64,000 nucleotides of DNA, from contig NZ_JACBFY010000011.1 in NCBI RefSeq assembly GCF_021401245.1, positions 62,001 to 126,000 of the forward strand, written 5' to 3'. The DNA is from Pseudacidovorax sp. NFM-22. Lineage in GTDB: Bacteria; Pseudomonadota; Gammaproteobacteria; Burkholderiales; Burkholderiaceae_C. The position numbers were made by a program, and so were the translations under genes. The notes under the pieces are model-generated. The model saw nothing but the letters and a program-made list of their open reading frames with translations. It did no database searches and had not been told where the DNA came from. Below, piece after piece: positions 17,876 through 27,010 of this stretch (within the stretch, counting starts at the first letter, position 1; each line of letters opens with the position of its first letter).

Positions 17876-18619
17876 ATGCATAAACTGGTGCTGATCCGCC
17901 ATGGCGAATCGACCTGGAACCTCGAGAACCGCTTCACCGGCTGGACCGACGTCGACCTGACCGACACCGGCATCGCGCAGGCCAAGCAGGCCGGCCGCCT
18001 GCTCAAGGAACAGGGCTACGACTTCGACGTCGCCTACACCAGCGTGCTCAAGCGGGCCACCCGTACGCTGTGGCATGTGCTCGACGAACTCGACCGCACC
18101 TGGCTGCCGGTGGTGCATTCCTGGCGCCTGAACGAGCGCCACTACGGCGCGCTCCAGGGCCTGAACAAGGCCGACATGGCCAAGCAGTACGGCGACGAGC
18201 AGGTGCTGGTCTGGCGCCGCAGCTACGACACCCCCCCGCCGGCACTGGAGCCGACCGACCCGCGCAGCGAGCGCGGCGATGTGCGCTACGCCCGGCTCGA
18301 CCCCGAGCAGGTGCCGCTGACCGAATGCCTGAAGGACACCGTCGCGCGCGTGCTGCCTTTCTGGAACGAGTCGATGGCCCCGGCCATCCGCGCCGGGCGC
18401 CGGCTGGTGGTGGCGGCCCACGGCAACTCGATCCGCGCCCTGGTGAAGTACCTGGACGGCATCTCCGACAGCGACATCGTGGGCCTGAACATCCCCAACG
18501 GCATTCCGCTGGTGTACGAGCTGGACGACGACCTCAAGCCGCTGCGCCACTACTACCTGGGCGACGCGGCCGCGGCCGAAAAGGCGGCCGCCGCGGTCGC
18601 CTCCCAGGGCAAAGCCTGA
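17876..18619 (+). CDS. gpmA: Phosphoglycerate mutase (2,3-bisphosphoglycerate-dependent)
   Basis: Interconverts 3- and 2-phosphoglycerate in glycolysis and gluconeogenesis. 247 residues. The phospho-accepting His9 lies in [35 protein letters not shown] and the second catalytic His in [16 protein letters not shown] are all conserved. AAGGG precedes the ATG. It is divergent from the rhodanese-grxC-secB run and followed by ctpA. Confidence 0.97.
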   Translation: MHKLVLIRHGESTWNLENRFTGWTDVDLTDTGIAQAKQAGRLLKEQGYDFDVAYTSVLKRATRTLWHVLDELDRTWLPVVHSWRLNERHYGALQGLNKADMAKQYGDEQVLVWRRSYDTPPPALEPTDPRSERGDVRYARLDPEQVPLTECLKDTVARVLPFWNESMAPAIRAGRRLVVAAHGNSIRALVKYLDGISDSDIVGLNIPNGIPLVYELDDDLKPLRHYYLGDAAAAEKAAAAVASQGKA

Positions 18620-18671
18620 TTCACGGATACGGACGGAACCCGCGGGGCCATTTCCGCTTCCAAAGTCCGCG

Positions 18672-18677
18672 TATATT
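18672..18677 (+). promoter_or_regulatory. Candidate -10 element of ctpA
   Basis: TATATT in the 109-bp spacer between gpmA and ctpA, 51 bases before the ctpA ATG; no good -35 hexamer is visible. Confidence 0.35.
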
Positions 18678-18728
18678 GATTGCCGATTTTGTGAACGACG
18701 GATCGGGTCTCCCGAAAGGACGCTGCCC

Positions 18729-20171
18729 ATGGGCCAGAAATTGAAGATCACCGGCTGGATTGCCGCAGGCGCGGTCGCCGGCGCGCTCACCACCGTCTCG
18801 CTGCAGACGATGGCGCGCGGGGCCCTGGCGCCACTGCCGCTGGAAGAGCTGCAGCAGCTCGCCGCGGTGTTCGGCATGATCAAGACCGACTATGTGGAGC
18901 CGGTGGATGAGAAGAAGCTCATCTCCGACGCCATCTCCGGCATGGTGGCCGGGCTCGATCCGCACTCCCAGTATTTCGACAAGAAGTCCTTCAAGGAATT
19001 CCGCGAGGGCACCTCGGGCCGCTTCGTGGGCGTGGGCATCGAGATCTCGCAGGAAGACGGCCTGGTCAAGGTGGTCTCGCCCATCGAGGGCTCGCCGGCC
19101 TTCCGCGCCGGCCTCAAGCCGGGCGACCTGATCACCAAGATCGACGACACCGCCGTCAAGGGCCTGACGCTGAGCGAAGCCGTCAAGCGCATGCGCGGCG
19201 AGGCGGGCACCAAGGTGCTGCTGACCATCTTCCGCAAAGACGAAAGCCGCACCTTCCCCGTGACGATCACCCGCGAGGAGATCCGCACGCAGTCGGTGCG
19301 TGGCAAGGTGATGGAGCCCGGCTACGCCTGGATCCGCCTGTCGCAGTTCCAGGAACGCACGGTCGACGACTTCGCCAAGAAGATCGAAGAGATCTACAAG
19401 CAGGACCCGAACCTCAAGGGTCTGGTGCTCGACCTGCGCAATGACCCGGGCGGCCTGCTCGACGCGGCGGTGGCCGTTTCTGCCGCTTTCCTGCCGCAGG
19501 GCTCGACGGTGGTGACCACCGACGGCCAGTTGGCCGAGAGCAAGCAGGTCTACAAGGCGATTCCGGCCGACTACCAGCGCCGCTCGGGCAGCGACCCGCT
19601 GCGCAACCTGCCGGCCGGCCTCAAGACCGTGCCGCTGGTGGTGCTGGTCAACGAAGGCTCGGCCTCGGCCAGCGAGATCGTGGCCGGCGCCCTGCAGGAC
19701 CACAAGCGCGCCACCGTGATGGGCAGCCAGACCTTCGGCAAGGGCTCGGTGCAGACGGTGCGTCCGCTGGGTCCGGACACCGGCCTCAAGATCACCACCG
19801 CGCGCTACTACACGCCCAGCGGCACCTCGATCCAGGCCCGCGGCATCGTGCCCAACGTGCTGGTGGACGACACGGCCGAAGGCAGCCCCTTCGCCGTGCT
19901 GCGCATGCGCGAGGCCGACCTCGAGAAGCACCTGTCCAGCGGCCAGGGCCCCGAGAAGAAGGACCCCGAGCTGGAGAAGCAGCGCGACGAAGCCCGCAAG
20001 CGCCTCGAAGAGGAAACCAAGAAGTCGCCGCAGGCACGGGTCACGCCCGAGTTCGGCACGGACAAGGACTTCCCGCTGATGCAGGCGATCAACCAGCTCA
20101 AGGGCCAGCCCGTGGTCGCCAGCAAGACGCAGGTGATCGTGGAGAACAAGGAAGAGAAGAAGGAAAACTGA
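18729..20171 (+). CDS. ctpA: Carboxy-terminal processing protease (S41 family)
   Basis: Periplasmic or membrane-anchored serine protease that trims C-termini of envelope proteins. 480 residues: an N-terminal membrane anchor (ITGWIAAGAVAGALTTVSL), PDZ domain at about 90-170 (LVKVVSPIEGSPAFRAGLKPGD), then the peptidase domain with the catalytic Ser in GSASASEI (residues 310-317) and Lys338 in FGKGSVQ. A charged Lys/Glu-rich tail (380-480) ends the chain. It is followed by a strong terminator and moeB. Confidence 0.95.
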   Translation: MGQKLKITGWIAAGAVAGALTTVSLQTMARGALAPLPLEELQQLAAVFGMIKTDYVEPVDEKKLISDAISGMVAGLDPHSQYFDKKSFKEFREGTSGRFVGVGIEISQEDGLVKVVSPIEGSPAFRAGLKPGDLITKIDDTAVKGLTLSEAVKRMRGEAGTKVLLTIFRKDESRTFPVTITREEIRTQSVRGKVMEPGYAWIRLSQFQERTVDDFAKKIEEIYKQDPNLKGLVLDLRNDPGGLLDAAVAVSAAFLPQGSTVVTTDGQLAESKQVYKAIPADYQRRSGSDPLRNLPAGLKTVPLVVLVNEGSASASEIVAGALQDHKRATVMGSQTFGKGSVQTVRPLGPDTGLKITTARYYTPSGTSIQARGIVPNVLVDDTAEGSPFAVLRMREADLEKHLSSGQGPEKKDPELEKQRDEARKRLEEETKKSPQARVTPEFGTDKDFPLMQAINQLKGQPVVASKTQVIVENKEEKKEN

Positions 20172-20196
20172 GGCCCAGCGCCCGGCTTCCGCAACG

Positions 20197-20230
20197 CATC
20201 GGCCTCCCGCGTGGAGGCCGATGTCTTTGT
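20197..20230 (+). terminator. Rho-independent terminator of ctpA
   Basis: CATCGGCCTC (20197-20206) pairs perfectly with GAGGCCGATG (20214-20223) around a 7-base loop and is followed by TCTTTGT. It lies between the ctpA stop and the moeB start. Confidence 0.75.
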
Positions 20231-20264
20231 CGGAACCGCTGAAGCGCCTGCGCCCCGCCGAGCC

Positions 20265-21026
20265 ATGGACGACCAAGACCTTCTGCGCTATTCGCGCCAT
20301 ATCCTGCTGGAGGAGTTCGGCATCGACGGCCAGCAGCGCGTGTCGGCCGCCCACGCCCTCGTCATCGGTGCCGGCGGGCTGGGTTCGCCCGTGGCGCTGT
20401 ACCTGGCGGGGGCGGGCGTGGGACGGATCACCCTGGTGGATGACGACGTCGTCGATGTGACCAACCTGCAGCGCCAGATTGCCCACAGCAGCGCGCGGGT
20501 GGGGATGCCGAAGGCGGAGTCGGCGGCCGAGGCCATGCGGGCGCTCAATCCCGGGATCGACATCCGCACGGTCCGCGCCCGTGCGGATGGCCCGCTGCTG
20601 GAGGAACTCGTGCCGCAGGCCGACGTGGTGCTGGACTGCAGCGACAACTTCGAGACCCGTCACCGCGTCAATGCCGCCTGCGTCGCCCATCGCAGGCCGC
20701 TGGTGGCAGGTGCGGCCATCCGCTTCGACGGCCAGCTGTCGGTGTATGACGCGCGCCAGCCAGACAGTCCCTGCTACGCCTGCCTGTTTCCGCCCGACGC
20801 CGAGTTCGAGGAGACACGCTGCGCGGTGATGGGCGTGTTCTCTCCCGTGGTGGGCACCTTGGGCACCTTGCAGGCGCACGAGGCCCTCAAGCTCGTTGCC
20901 GGCATCGGCGGCACGCTGACGGGCCGGCTGTTGATGTTCGACGGCCGGGCGAGCCGCTTCGACACGCTTCAGGTGCGACGCGACCCGGAATGCCCTGTCT
21001 GCGGGGGCATGCACCGCAAGGTGTGA
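20265..21026 (+). CDS. moeB: MoeB/ThiF-type adenylyltransferase
   Basis: E1-like enzyme that adenylates the C-terminal Gly-Gly of a sulfur carrier (MoaD or ThiS) for molybdopterin or thiazole synthesis. 253 residues. RYSRHILLEEFGIDGQQRV and the nucleotide-binding GAGGLGSPVALYLAGAGVG are typical, as are the two zinc CxxC pairs (CYAC and CPVC). There is no rhodanese domain. MoeB and ThiF cannot be told apart by sequence here. It converges on the AsmA gene with a 4-bp gap. Confidence 0.9.
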   Translation: MDDQDLLRYSRHILLEEFGIDGQQRVSAAHALVIGAGGLGSPVALYLAGAGVGRITLVDDDVVDVTNLQRQIAHSSARVGMPKAESAAEAMRALNPGIDIRTVRARADGPLLEELVPQADVVLDCSDNFETRHRVNAACVAHRRPLVAGAAIRFDGQLSVYDARQPDSPCYACLFPPDAEFEETRCAVMGVFSPVVGTLGTLQAHEALKLVAGIGGTLTGRLLMFDGRASRFDTLQVRRDPECPVCGGMHRKV

Positions 21027-21030
21027 ATGC

Positions 21031-23079
21031 TCAGCGGCGCACGGCCTTCGCCCGATCGGCCGCCTTGGCAGCCTCGGCCGATTCGGGTTTGCCGGCATCG
21101 GCCAAGGCCGCGGCGCAGTCTGCGTTCTCACCCGGCCCGGTCTCGACCGTGGCCGCCAGGGCCAGCAACGGATTGATGGCGCCGAGTGCCAGGGCCGCAG
21201 CGCCGCGCGCGACCAACGGTGCAGCTTCCACACCCGGGCGGGGGTCACCGAAATGCCCCCGTACCGTCAGGGGGGTGCGCAGGCTCAGGATGCTTTTGTC
21301 CTTGGGTTGCGGCCGGATGACGAAGTCCAGCGTCTCGTCCTTCAGGCTCGCCTGTCCGGTCGCGGTGAACAGCGTGTCGTCGGTGTCGAAGATGAGCGTA
21401 CGGCCGTTCATGACGCCCTTGTTCACATCGAAGGCCAGCGCCGCGCAGCGCATGCGCACGTTCTTGTCGCCGCGAAGCAGGAATTCCAGCACCTCGCCAC
21501 CGTCGAGGCCGGCGATCTCCAGCAAGAGGTTGCTGAACTGTCCGCGCCCCGTCATGGCTGCCACATCGCCGGAGGCCGCCCCGAGCCAGTTGGCGACGGA
21601 CGTCCCCTGCCCCGCCAGGTTGATGCGGCCATCCAGCCGACCCAGGCTGCTCTTGGTGGATTCGACCTTGGGAATCAGCTGATTGAGCTGCAGCGCCTTC
21701 ACGTCCAACGCCATGCGGATGTCGGCCGGGTTGCGCGAACCGTCGATGTGCACGGCACCCTGGATGCTGCCGCCCGCCACGCCCAGGTCCAGCGGCTTGA
21801 GTTCCAGCACGCCGTCCTTGAGCGCCACCTGCACGCTGCCACGTTGCAGCGGCACCTCGCGCACATTGCGGATGCGCCCCGCGGTGTAGCGCACATCGGC
21901 GTCCATCGCGCGAAGCCGTTCGAAGTCCAGGGGCGCGGTCGGCAGCACGCGCACATCCGCGCCGCGGCGGCGGGTCTTCTCCAGCGTGGCGGGTGCGTCC
22001 ACGCCCTCGACGGCCTTGGCCGAGCGCTCAGTCGGCGGCAGACCGATGAGCGGGCCGAGGTCGTCCATGTCCATCACCTTCGAGGCCAGCTTGCCGCTCA
22101 GCTTAGGACGGGCAGTGCCTTTTTCGAACTGCAGCTCGCCGCCGATGTCCGACAGCCCGAGCTTGCCCGCCAGCTGCTGCGCCTGCCAGGTGTTGCCGGT
22201 CTTGAGCAGGCGGCCTTCGACCTGGTAGGGCGAGGTGTCCGGCAGCGCCACGCCGATCAGGCGGTAGAGATCGCCCAGGTTGCGGCCCTTCAGCCGAACC
22301 TTGGCATCCACGCCATCCAGTTCGGTGAGCGCGGCCATGCTGCCTGTTGCGTCCAGGCGCGTCCCGCCGGCCGTCGCGTTGATCTCGAAAGGAAAGGGTG
22401 GCACTCCGGCCTGCGTGAGCAGCAGCACATTGCCTGTGCGACCCTGGGCACTCAGCGGCTGGGACTGGTAGCGTCCCTTCATCTGGTAGGAAAGGGGCAT
22501 GTCGCCCTTCTGGGTATCGAAGGCGAAGTCGACGCGCATGTCCACGCCCAGGTGCTTGGCCAGGAAATCGAGATGGCCGCCATCGACCTGCAGCACGCCG
22601 ATCCGCGGCGTGGTGCCGCGGCCCGCCTCGCCATCGCCACCCTTCTCAAGGGCCCAGGTCTTGCGGCCATCCTCTTCCATCTGCAGGCCGATCCGGGGGG
22701 CGCTCAACATCAGACGGGGAATGTCCACCTGCTTGCGGAGAAGCGGCCAGATGCGGATGTCGATCTCGGCCTTGTCGGCGCCGACCAGGAGCGGGTCCCT
22801 TGCCCACTTGGGGTTGTCGAACTCGATGCCATCGAGCGTGATGCGCGCCGTGCGCAGGCCCGGCTTCACATCGAGGTGCCGCGTGATCTCGAAACGCCGC
22901 CCAGTCTTCTCGCTCACATAGCGATTGATGGGACCGCGCAGGACATCCCATGGGAAGAACAGGACGATCAACACCACCGCGACGATCAGGATGGCGAGCG
23001 CGATCAGGATGCGCCGCAGCCATCGCCCGCCGCGAGGTGGTACAGCGGCAGCGGGGGCTGTGGCGGTGGATGGATGCAT
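21031..23079 (-). CDS. AsmA-family envelope protein
   Basis: 682 residues. One N-terminal membrane helix (LRRILIALAILIVAVVLIVL) anchors a large periplasmic part with the AsmA features: NRYVSEKTGRRFEITRHLDV at the N-terminus and a C-terminal AsmA domain (GQFSNLLLEIAGLDGGEVLEF, MNGRTLIFDTDDTLFTATG). AsmA-like proteins are thought to carry phospholipids between membranes. The start ATG at 23079 is chosen because the upstream 24 residues are not conserved-looking. The small gene at 23099-23269 lies 19 bp upstream, probably co-transcribed. Confidence 0.9.
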   Translation of the reverse strand: MHPSTATAPAAAVPPRGGRWLRRILIALAILIVAVVLIVLFFPWDVLRGPINRYVSEKTGRRFEITRHLDVKPGLRTARITLDGIEFDNPKWARDPLLVGADKAEIDIRIWPLLRKQVDIPRLMLSAPRIGLQMEEDGRKTWALEKGGDGEAGRGTTPRIGVLQVDGGHLDFLAKHLGVDMRVDFAFDTQKGDMPLSYQMKGRYQSQPLSAQGRTGNVLLLTQAGVPPFPFEINATAGGTRLDATGSMAALTELDGVDAKVRLKGRNLGDLYRLIGVALPDTSPYQVEGRLLKTGNTWQAQQLAGKLGLSDIGGELQFEKGTARPKLSGKLASKVMDMDDLGPLIGLPPTERSAKAVEGVDAPATLEKTRRRGADVRVLPTAPLDFERLRAMDADVRYTAGRIRNVREVPLQRGSVQVALKDGVLELKPLDLGVAGGSIQGAVHIDGSRNPADIRMALDVKALQLNQLIPKVESTKSSLGRLDGRINLAGQGTSVANWLGAASGDVAAMTGRGQFSNLLLEIAGLDGGEVLEFLLRGDKNVRMRCAALAFDVNKGVMNGRTLIFDTDDTLFTATGQASLKDETLDFVIRPQPKDKSILSLRTPLTVRGHFGDPRPGVEAAPLVARGAAALALGAINPLLALAATVETGPGENADCAAALADAGKPESAEAAKAADRAKAVRR

Positions 23080-23098
23080 GGAATGCGGCCCGTCCGCC

Positions 23099-23269
23099 TC
23101 AAGGGCCGACGAAGAACGACAGCCAGCCCTTGCCCACCCCGCCCGGGGCATCGGCGGTGACGGCGTTCACCAGGTGCAGCTCGGCCGAGCCCGGTTCGCC
23201 CTGCACGACCACCCATGCAGCAAGCAGGGCCAGACCGCCCGCCAGCAGGAAACCCAGAATGCCTTTCAT
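23099..23269 (-). CDS. Small single-span membrane or exported protein
   Basis: 56 residues: one hydrophobic helix (ILGFLLAGGLALLAAWVVV) and a short polar tail ending in GKGWLSFFVGP. AGAGG-like sequence (GAGAGGTGG) precedes the ATG on the minus strand. No family recognised. Its close spacing to the AsmA gene suggests one transcript. Confidence 0.6.
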   Translation of the reverse strand: MKGILGFLLAGGLALLAAWVVVQGEPGSAELHLVNAVTADAPGGVGKGWLSFFVGP

Positions 23270-23600
23270 GGTCCACCTCTCGGATGCCGTCATCATGTTG
23301 ATTGCAAGGCGCGGGCGTTGACGGCGGGCCAAACGGCCTTGCCAACCGCCCACGACCGGATTGAACGAATGGCAACACGTTAATTCGCAGCGCCACGACC
23401 GCAGGTCGGCCGGTCGCCGCACCCCCTGTGCGCAGACACCTACGGCGGCATCGTCGGCTCGCTCCTACAGCAACAGGCCATCCGGGATTGCAGGGTCGGC
23501 GGGGCGCGCTTCTACGATCTAGTCAGTACCAGCATCGGGTCGCCACTGCCTGCCTGTTGCCGCACGCGCGGCCCGGGCCCTGGCCGGCGTCTCACCCATC
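23270..23600. other. Divergent intergenic region
   Basis: 331 bp without a gene between the small minus-strand membrane-protein gene and the plus-strand receiver gene. It must hold both promoters. The only AT-rich patch is around 23363-23386 (TTGAAC and TTAATT separated by 13 bases), which is too close-set for a standard sigma-70 promoter. I see no repeat or RNA gene. Confidence 0.5.
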
Positions 23601-23993
23601 ATGAGCGGCAGACTGCACACCTACATCGTCGAAGACAACGTCACCATCCGCGAGAACCTGGTGGGAACGCTTGAAGAACTCACGCCGGTGAGCGCAGTGG
23701 GCTACGCGGAGACCGAGACCGACGCGCGCCAGTGGCTGCGCGACCATCGCGGCGACTGGCAACTGGCCATCGTGGACCTGTTCCTCAGGGAGGGCAGTGG
23801 ACTGGGCGTTCTCAACGCCTGCCGTGAACGCAAGCCCCAGCAGAAGGTGGTGGTGCTGAGCAACTACGCCACGCCAGACATCCGCCGCCGCTGTGCACAG
23901 TTGGGCGTCGACGCAGTCTTCGACAAATCCAACGAGATCGATGCCCTGGTCGACTATTGCCTGTGGCAATCCCAGCAACCGACCGCGCACTGA
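23601..23993 (+). CDS. Single-domain response regulator (receiver only)
   Basis: 130 residues, one CheY-like receiver domain without output domain. Acidic pocket E11-D12, phospho-acceptor Asp59 (AIVDLF), Ser87 (VVLSNYAT) and Lys109 (FDKSNE) are all in place, so phosphorylation is likely. It probably works as a phosphate sink or by protein contact. It lies next to a LuxR-type regulator and a hybrid-free histidine kinase, which makes that kinase the likely partner. Confidence 0.9.
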   Translation: MSGRLHTYIVEDNVTIRENLVGTLEELTPVSAVGYAETETDARQWLRDHRGDWQLAIVDLFLREGSGLGVLNACRERKPQQKVVVLSNYATPDIRRRCAQLGVDAVFDKSNEIDALVDYCLWQSQQPTAH

Positions 23994-24000
23994 GCCGCGC

Positions 24001-24039
24001 AAAAAGAAAAGACCGCGCGAGGCCAGGCCCGGCGCGGTC
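24001..24039 (-). terminator. Rho-independent terminator of the LuxR-type regulator
   Basis: GACCGCGC (24011-24018) pairs with GCGCGGTC (24032-24039) and on the minus strand is followed by TTTTCTTTTT (24010-24001). It also lies just behind the plus-strand receiver gene, so it may act on both. Confidence 0.8.
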
Positions 24040-24079
24040 TGCAACAAAGGCTGCGCCTTGGGGGCGCGGCCCTTGCCGA

Positions 24080-24712
24080 TCAGTCGATCAGCTTGTTCTT
24101 GAGCGCGTAATAGGTGAGGTCGCTGTTGGACGAAAGATTCATCTTCTCCATCAGGCGCGTGCGGTAGGTGCTGACCGTCTTCACCGACAGCGAGAGCGTC
24201 TTCGCGATTTCGCCGGCGGTTTCGCCCTTGGCGAGCTTGAGGAACACCTGGAATTCGCGCTCGGAGAGTTGCTCATGCGGCGCAGCGTCGTCCTTGCGGT
24301 CGAGCTGGCGGGCCAGCAGTTCGGCCACCGCGGGCGTGATGTAGCGACGGCCCAGCGAGATGGTGCGGATCGCGTTGACGATCTCCATCGGGTCGCAATC
24401 CTTGTTGAGGTAGCCACTCGCGCCCTGACGGATGAGGTTCATCGCGTAGTGCTCCTCCGGATAGCCACTGAGGATCAGGATGCCGACGTCGGGTGCCTTG
24501 GCCCGAATCATGGCCAGAGCATCGATGCCGCTCTGACCGGGCATCGACAGGTCCATCACCAGCACATCCAGCTCGGTGGTGCGCACCAGCTCGATCGCCT
24601 CGCGGCCCGTCGCGGCTTCCCCCACCACACGCAGGTCCACGTGCTCCGAGAAAAACTGCTTCAGTCCGGACCGGACGATCGCATGGTCGTCCACAATGCC
24701 AATCTTGATCAT
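24080..24712 (-). CDS. NarL/FixJ-type response regulator
   Basis: 210 residues: receiver domain (phospho-acceptor Asp54 in LVMDLSMPG, Lys in YLNKDCD) and a LuxR-type helix-turn-helix at about 150-205 (LSEREFQVFLKLAKGETAGEIAKTL, SVKTVSTYRTRLMEKM). It is transcribed away from the histidine kinase gene across a 101-bp spacer, the classic layout of a two-component pair. Targets unknown; the run of envelope-stress-type genes next to the kinase is a candidate. Confidence 0.93.
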   Translation of the reverse strand: MIKIGIVDDHAIVRSGLKQFFSEHVDLRVVGEAATGREAIELVRTTELDVLVMDLSMPGQSGIDALAMIRAKAPDVGILILSGYPEEHYAMNLIRQGASGYLNKDCDPMEIVNAIRTISLGRRYITPAVAELLARQLDRKDDAAPHEQLSEREFQVFLKLAKGETAGEIAKTLSLSVKTVSTYRTRLMEKMNLSSNSDLTYYALKNKLID

Positions 24713-24766
24713 TTGTTGCCTTTGTCGAGTCGCAGTGGCTTATTGCCACCGCCAACACAGCTTTCG

Positions 24767-24772
24767 TTGACA
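24767..24772 (+). promoter_or_regulatory. Candidate -35 element for the histidine kinase gene
   Basis: A perfect TTGACA lies in an AT-rich part of the divergent spacer, 41 bases before the kinase ATG. The best downstream match for -10 (TAAATA at 24785-24790) is only 12 bases away, so the promoter is not fully convincing. Confidence 0.35.
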
Positions 24773-24813
24773 AACATTATTCAATAAATAGACGGCCCGA
24801 TTCCCCCTCACGC

Positions 24814-26166
24814 ATGCTGAAACACAAGCTGTCGCTGTTGGCTTACAAGAAGAAAGCCTTGAGTCTGAGCCTCGCCATCCTGGCGGCGTTCGCGCTCGTG
24901 GCCTTCAATGAATCGGGTTATCACCGGTCGACCCGTGCGCTGGAGGAAATCGGCCGCGCGCAGGAGGCGCGGCTGTCCATCCACCTGCTGCTGCGCTACA
25001 CGCTGGACGCCGAGACGGGCACCCGCGGGTTCATGCTCACGGGCGACCCCCGCTATCGGGAGCCCTATGACCTCGCGGTTGCCGAACTGCCCAAGCAGAT
25101 GGACCGCCTGCGCATGCTCTATGCCGACAAGCCCATGGAGCGCAGCCATCTTGCCGCACTGGGCAACCACCTGTCGCGCAAGCTGGCCGAGATGGAATTG
25201 ACCGTGCGCATGCTCAGCACCGGCAATGCGGACGCCTCGCGCTTCGTGCTCAGCACGGACGTGGGTCGGGAGGAAATGCAGGGCATCCGCCAGGAAGCCG
25301 ATGCGCTCATGGCGTTCAGCACCCGGTCGGTCGAGGAAGGGCGACTGCAGATCTCGCAGGCCCTGGGCCTGGCCCGTGTGGGCATCGGCCTGATCGTCCT
25401 GGCGGCCCTGCTGGCCTTCGTGCTCTATCTTCGCCAGACCTCGGCACTGCAGCAGGCCAACGACCGCCAGCAGCAGGCGCTGCAACGCGAACGCAACTCG
25501 CTGGAGCTGGAAGTGCGCGACCGCACGGCGTCGCTGGCCGAACTGGCGACCCACCTGCAGGAGGTGCGGGAGTCCGAGCGCGGCTACCTGGCCCGTGAAC
25601 TGCACGACGAACTGGGCGCCCTGCTCACGGCCGCCAAGCTCGATGTGGCGCGGCTCAAGTCGCGCCTGGGCGATTCGCCGGATGCCGCCCAGCGCCTGGC
25701 CCACCTGACCGAGTTGCTGAATTCGGGCATCGCCCTCAAGCGGCGCATCATCGAGGACCTGCGGCCCTCGTCGCTGTCGAACCTCGGCCTGGTGGCCTCG
25801 CTCGAGATCCTCGGCCGCGAGTTCGCTGAGCGCTCGGGCATCCAGGTCGACATGGCGCTGGAGCCGGTCGAACTGGACGAGTCGCGCCAGCTCACCATCT
25901 ACCGCATGGTGCAGGAAGGCCTCACCAACATCGGCAAGTACGCCCAGGCCCAGGAGGCCACCATCGTCCTCAAGGACTATGAGAACCATGTCGAGGTGGA
26001 AGTCAGCGACAACGGCCGGGGCTTCGACCTGCAGCAGCAGGCCGCACGTGCGAGTCACGGCCTGGCCGGCATGCGACATCGCGTGCAGGCCGCAGGCGGC
26101 AAGCTGTCGGTGGACAGCAGTCCGGGGAATGGCACGCGCCTGCATGCCGTGATGCCCAAGCAGTAG
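24814..26166 (+). CDS. CHASE3-domain sensor histidine kinase (HisKA_3)
   Basis: 450 residues. Membrane helix at about 16-34, an extracytoplasmic CHASE3 domain (about 40-180, RYTLDAETGTRGFMLTGDP), a second helix at about 188-208, a coiled-coil linker, a HisKA_3 dimerisation domain with phospho-acceptor His264 (ARELHDELGALL) and a HATPase domain (EGLTNIGKYAQA, DNGRGFD, GLAGMRHRV). This kinase class pairs with NarL-type regulators, so the divergent 24080-24712 gene is the probable partner. The CHASE3 ligand is unknown. Confidence 0.93.
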   Translation: MLKHKLSLLAYKKKALSLSLAILAAFALVAFNESGYHRSTRALEEIGRAQEARLSIHLLLRYTLDAETGTRGFMLTGDPRYREPYDLAVAELPKQMDRLRMLYADKPMERSHLAALGNHLSRKLAEMELTVRMLSTGNADASRFVLSTDVGREEMQGIRQEADALMAFSTRSVEEGRLQISQALGLARVGIGLIVLAALLAFVLYLRQTSALQQANDRQQQALQRERNSLELEVRDRTASLAELATHLQEVRESERGYLARELHDELGALLTAAKLDVARLKSRLGDSPDAAQRLAHLTELLNSGIALKRRIIEDLRPSSLSNLGLVASLEILGREFAERSGIQVDMALEPVELDESRQLTIYRMVQEGLTNIGKYAQAQEATIVLKDYENHVEVEVSDNGRGFDLQQQAARASHGLAGMRHRVQAAGGKLSVDSSPGNGTRLHAVMPKQ

Positions 26167-26363
26167 GGCGACGCCCGCCGCAAGGGCGCATCCAGCCCTG
26201 CGGACCGCCCGATTCGCCGCTTTCCTACGCCCCCCGGACCCCGCTGCTGACAGGTCCGGGGCGGGCCTGCTCCTTAAGCTCTCGCCATCGGCAAACACAA
26301 GGTGCCTTCACCTGCGGTCCCGCTCCAGGGTACCGGTGGGCACCGGCATGAAAGGAGCCTGCC

Positions 26364-26528
26364 ATGCTGCACTACACCGTCGTCTTCCTCGTCATCGCGC
26401 TGGTGGCCGCGCTGTTCGGCTTCGGCGGCATCGCTGCCGGCGCCGTGGGCATCGCGAAGCTCCTGTTCGTGATCTTCGCCATCCTGACGATTGCCAGCTT
26501 CATCGCGGGTCTGTTGCGCCGGCGTTGA
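26364..26528 (+). CDS. DUF1328 (YtjA-type) small membrane protein
   Basis: 54 residues with two hydrophobic helices separated by a Gly-rich turn ([18 protein letters not shown]) and a Leu-Leu-Arg-Arg-Arg end, which is the DUF1328 pattern. AAGGAG lies six bases before the ATG. In other proteobacteria the family is found with general-stress genes; the molecular role is unknown. It opens a co-directional run of five small genes. Confidence 0.88.
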   Translation: MLHYTVVFLVIALVAALFGFGGIAAGAVGIAKLLFVIFAILTIASFIAGLLRRR

Positions 26529-26546
26529 GGCGCTAGCATCTTTGCA

Positions 26547-26564
26547 CGCCGGCTACGGCCGGCG
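26547..26564 (+). other. Intergenic hairpin behind the DUF1328 gene
   Basis: CGCCGGC (26547-26553) pairs perfectly with GCCGGCG (26558-26564) around the tetraloop TACG. The next ten bases are not T-rich, so it may slow rather than end transcription, or protect the 3' end of the first mRNA. Confidence 0.45.
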
Positions 26565-26603
26565 GGCTGACTTCTTTCCCATCCCATCCACAAGGACTTC
26601 TCC

Positions 26604-26981
26604 ATGAACTCGACCGCCAAGACCCCCTCCCAACTTGCCGACGAACTGCGCGGCGCCGCCCAGGATGCGGCCGAGAGCACGCGCACCTACGCCAAGAACG
26701 CCGTCGATGCGACGGGCCAGAAGGTGCGGCAGCTGCGCGGCGAGGTGGAGCCGACGGTGGAACAGATCGCGTCGCGCGTTCAGCAGGCCGTCCAGCGCGG
26801 CCTGGAAGCGGCATCGAAGACCACCAGCCGTGCCCAGGAACGCTTCGGCGAGGCCGCCACGGTGACGACCCGCTATATCGCCGACCAGCCCGTCCGCTCC
26901 GTGCTGATCGCTGCAGCCGCGGGGGCCGCGATCACCGCACTCATCGTGCTTGCCAGCCGCCGCAGCGGCGACGACTACTGA
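26604..26981 (+). CDS. DUF883 (ElaB/YqjD-like) protein
   Basis: 125 residues: a long amphipathic helical part rich in Ala, Glu, Gln and Arg, then a C-terminal membrane anchor (SVLIAAAAGAAITALIVLASRR). ElaB/YqjD proteins are inner-membrane, stationary-phase proteins that bind ribosomes in E. coli. This gene is followed by YqjE-like and YqjK-like genes, matching the E. coli yqjD-yqjE-yqjK order. Confidence 0.88.
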   Translation: MNSTAKTPSQLADELRGAAQDAAESTRTYAKNAVDATGQKVRQLRGEVEPTVEQIASRVQQAVQRGLEAASKTTSRAQERFGEAATVTTRYIADQPVRSVLIAAAAGAAITALIVLASRRSGDDY

Positions 26982-27010
26982 TCGACGCCCAGGCGTACCG
27001 ACCACCGCAC

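Noticed and set aside
23363-23386. TTGAAC and TTAATT as a promoter for the receiver gene
   Set aside because: Spacing of about 13 bases is too short for sigma-70 and the distance to the gene is over 200 bp.
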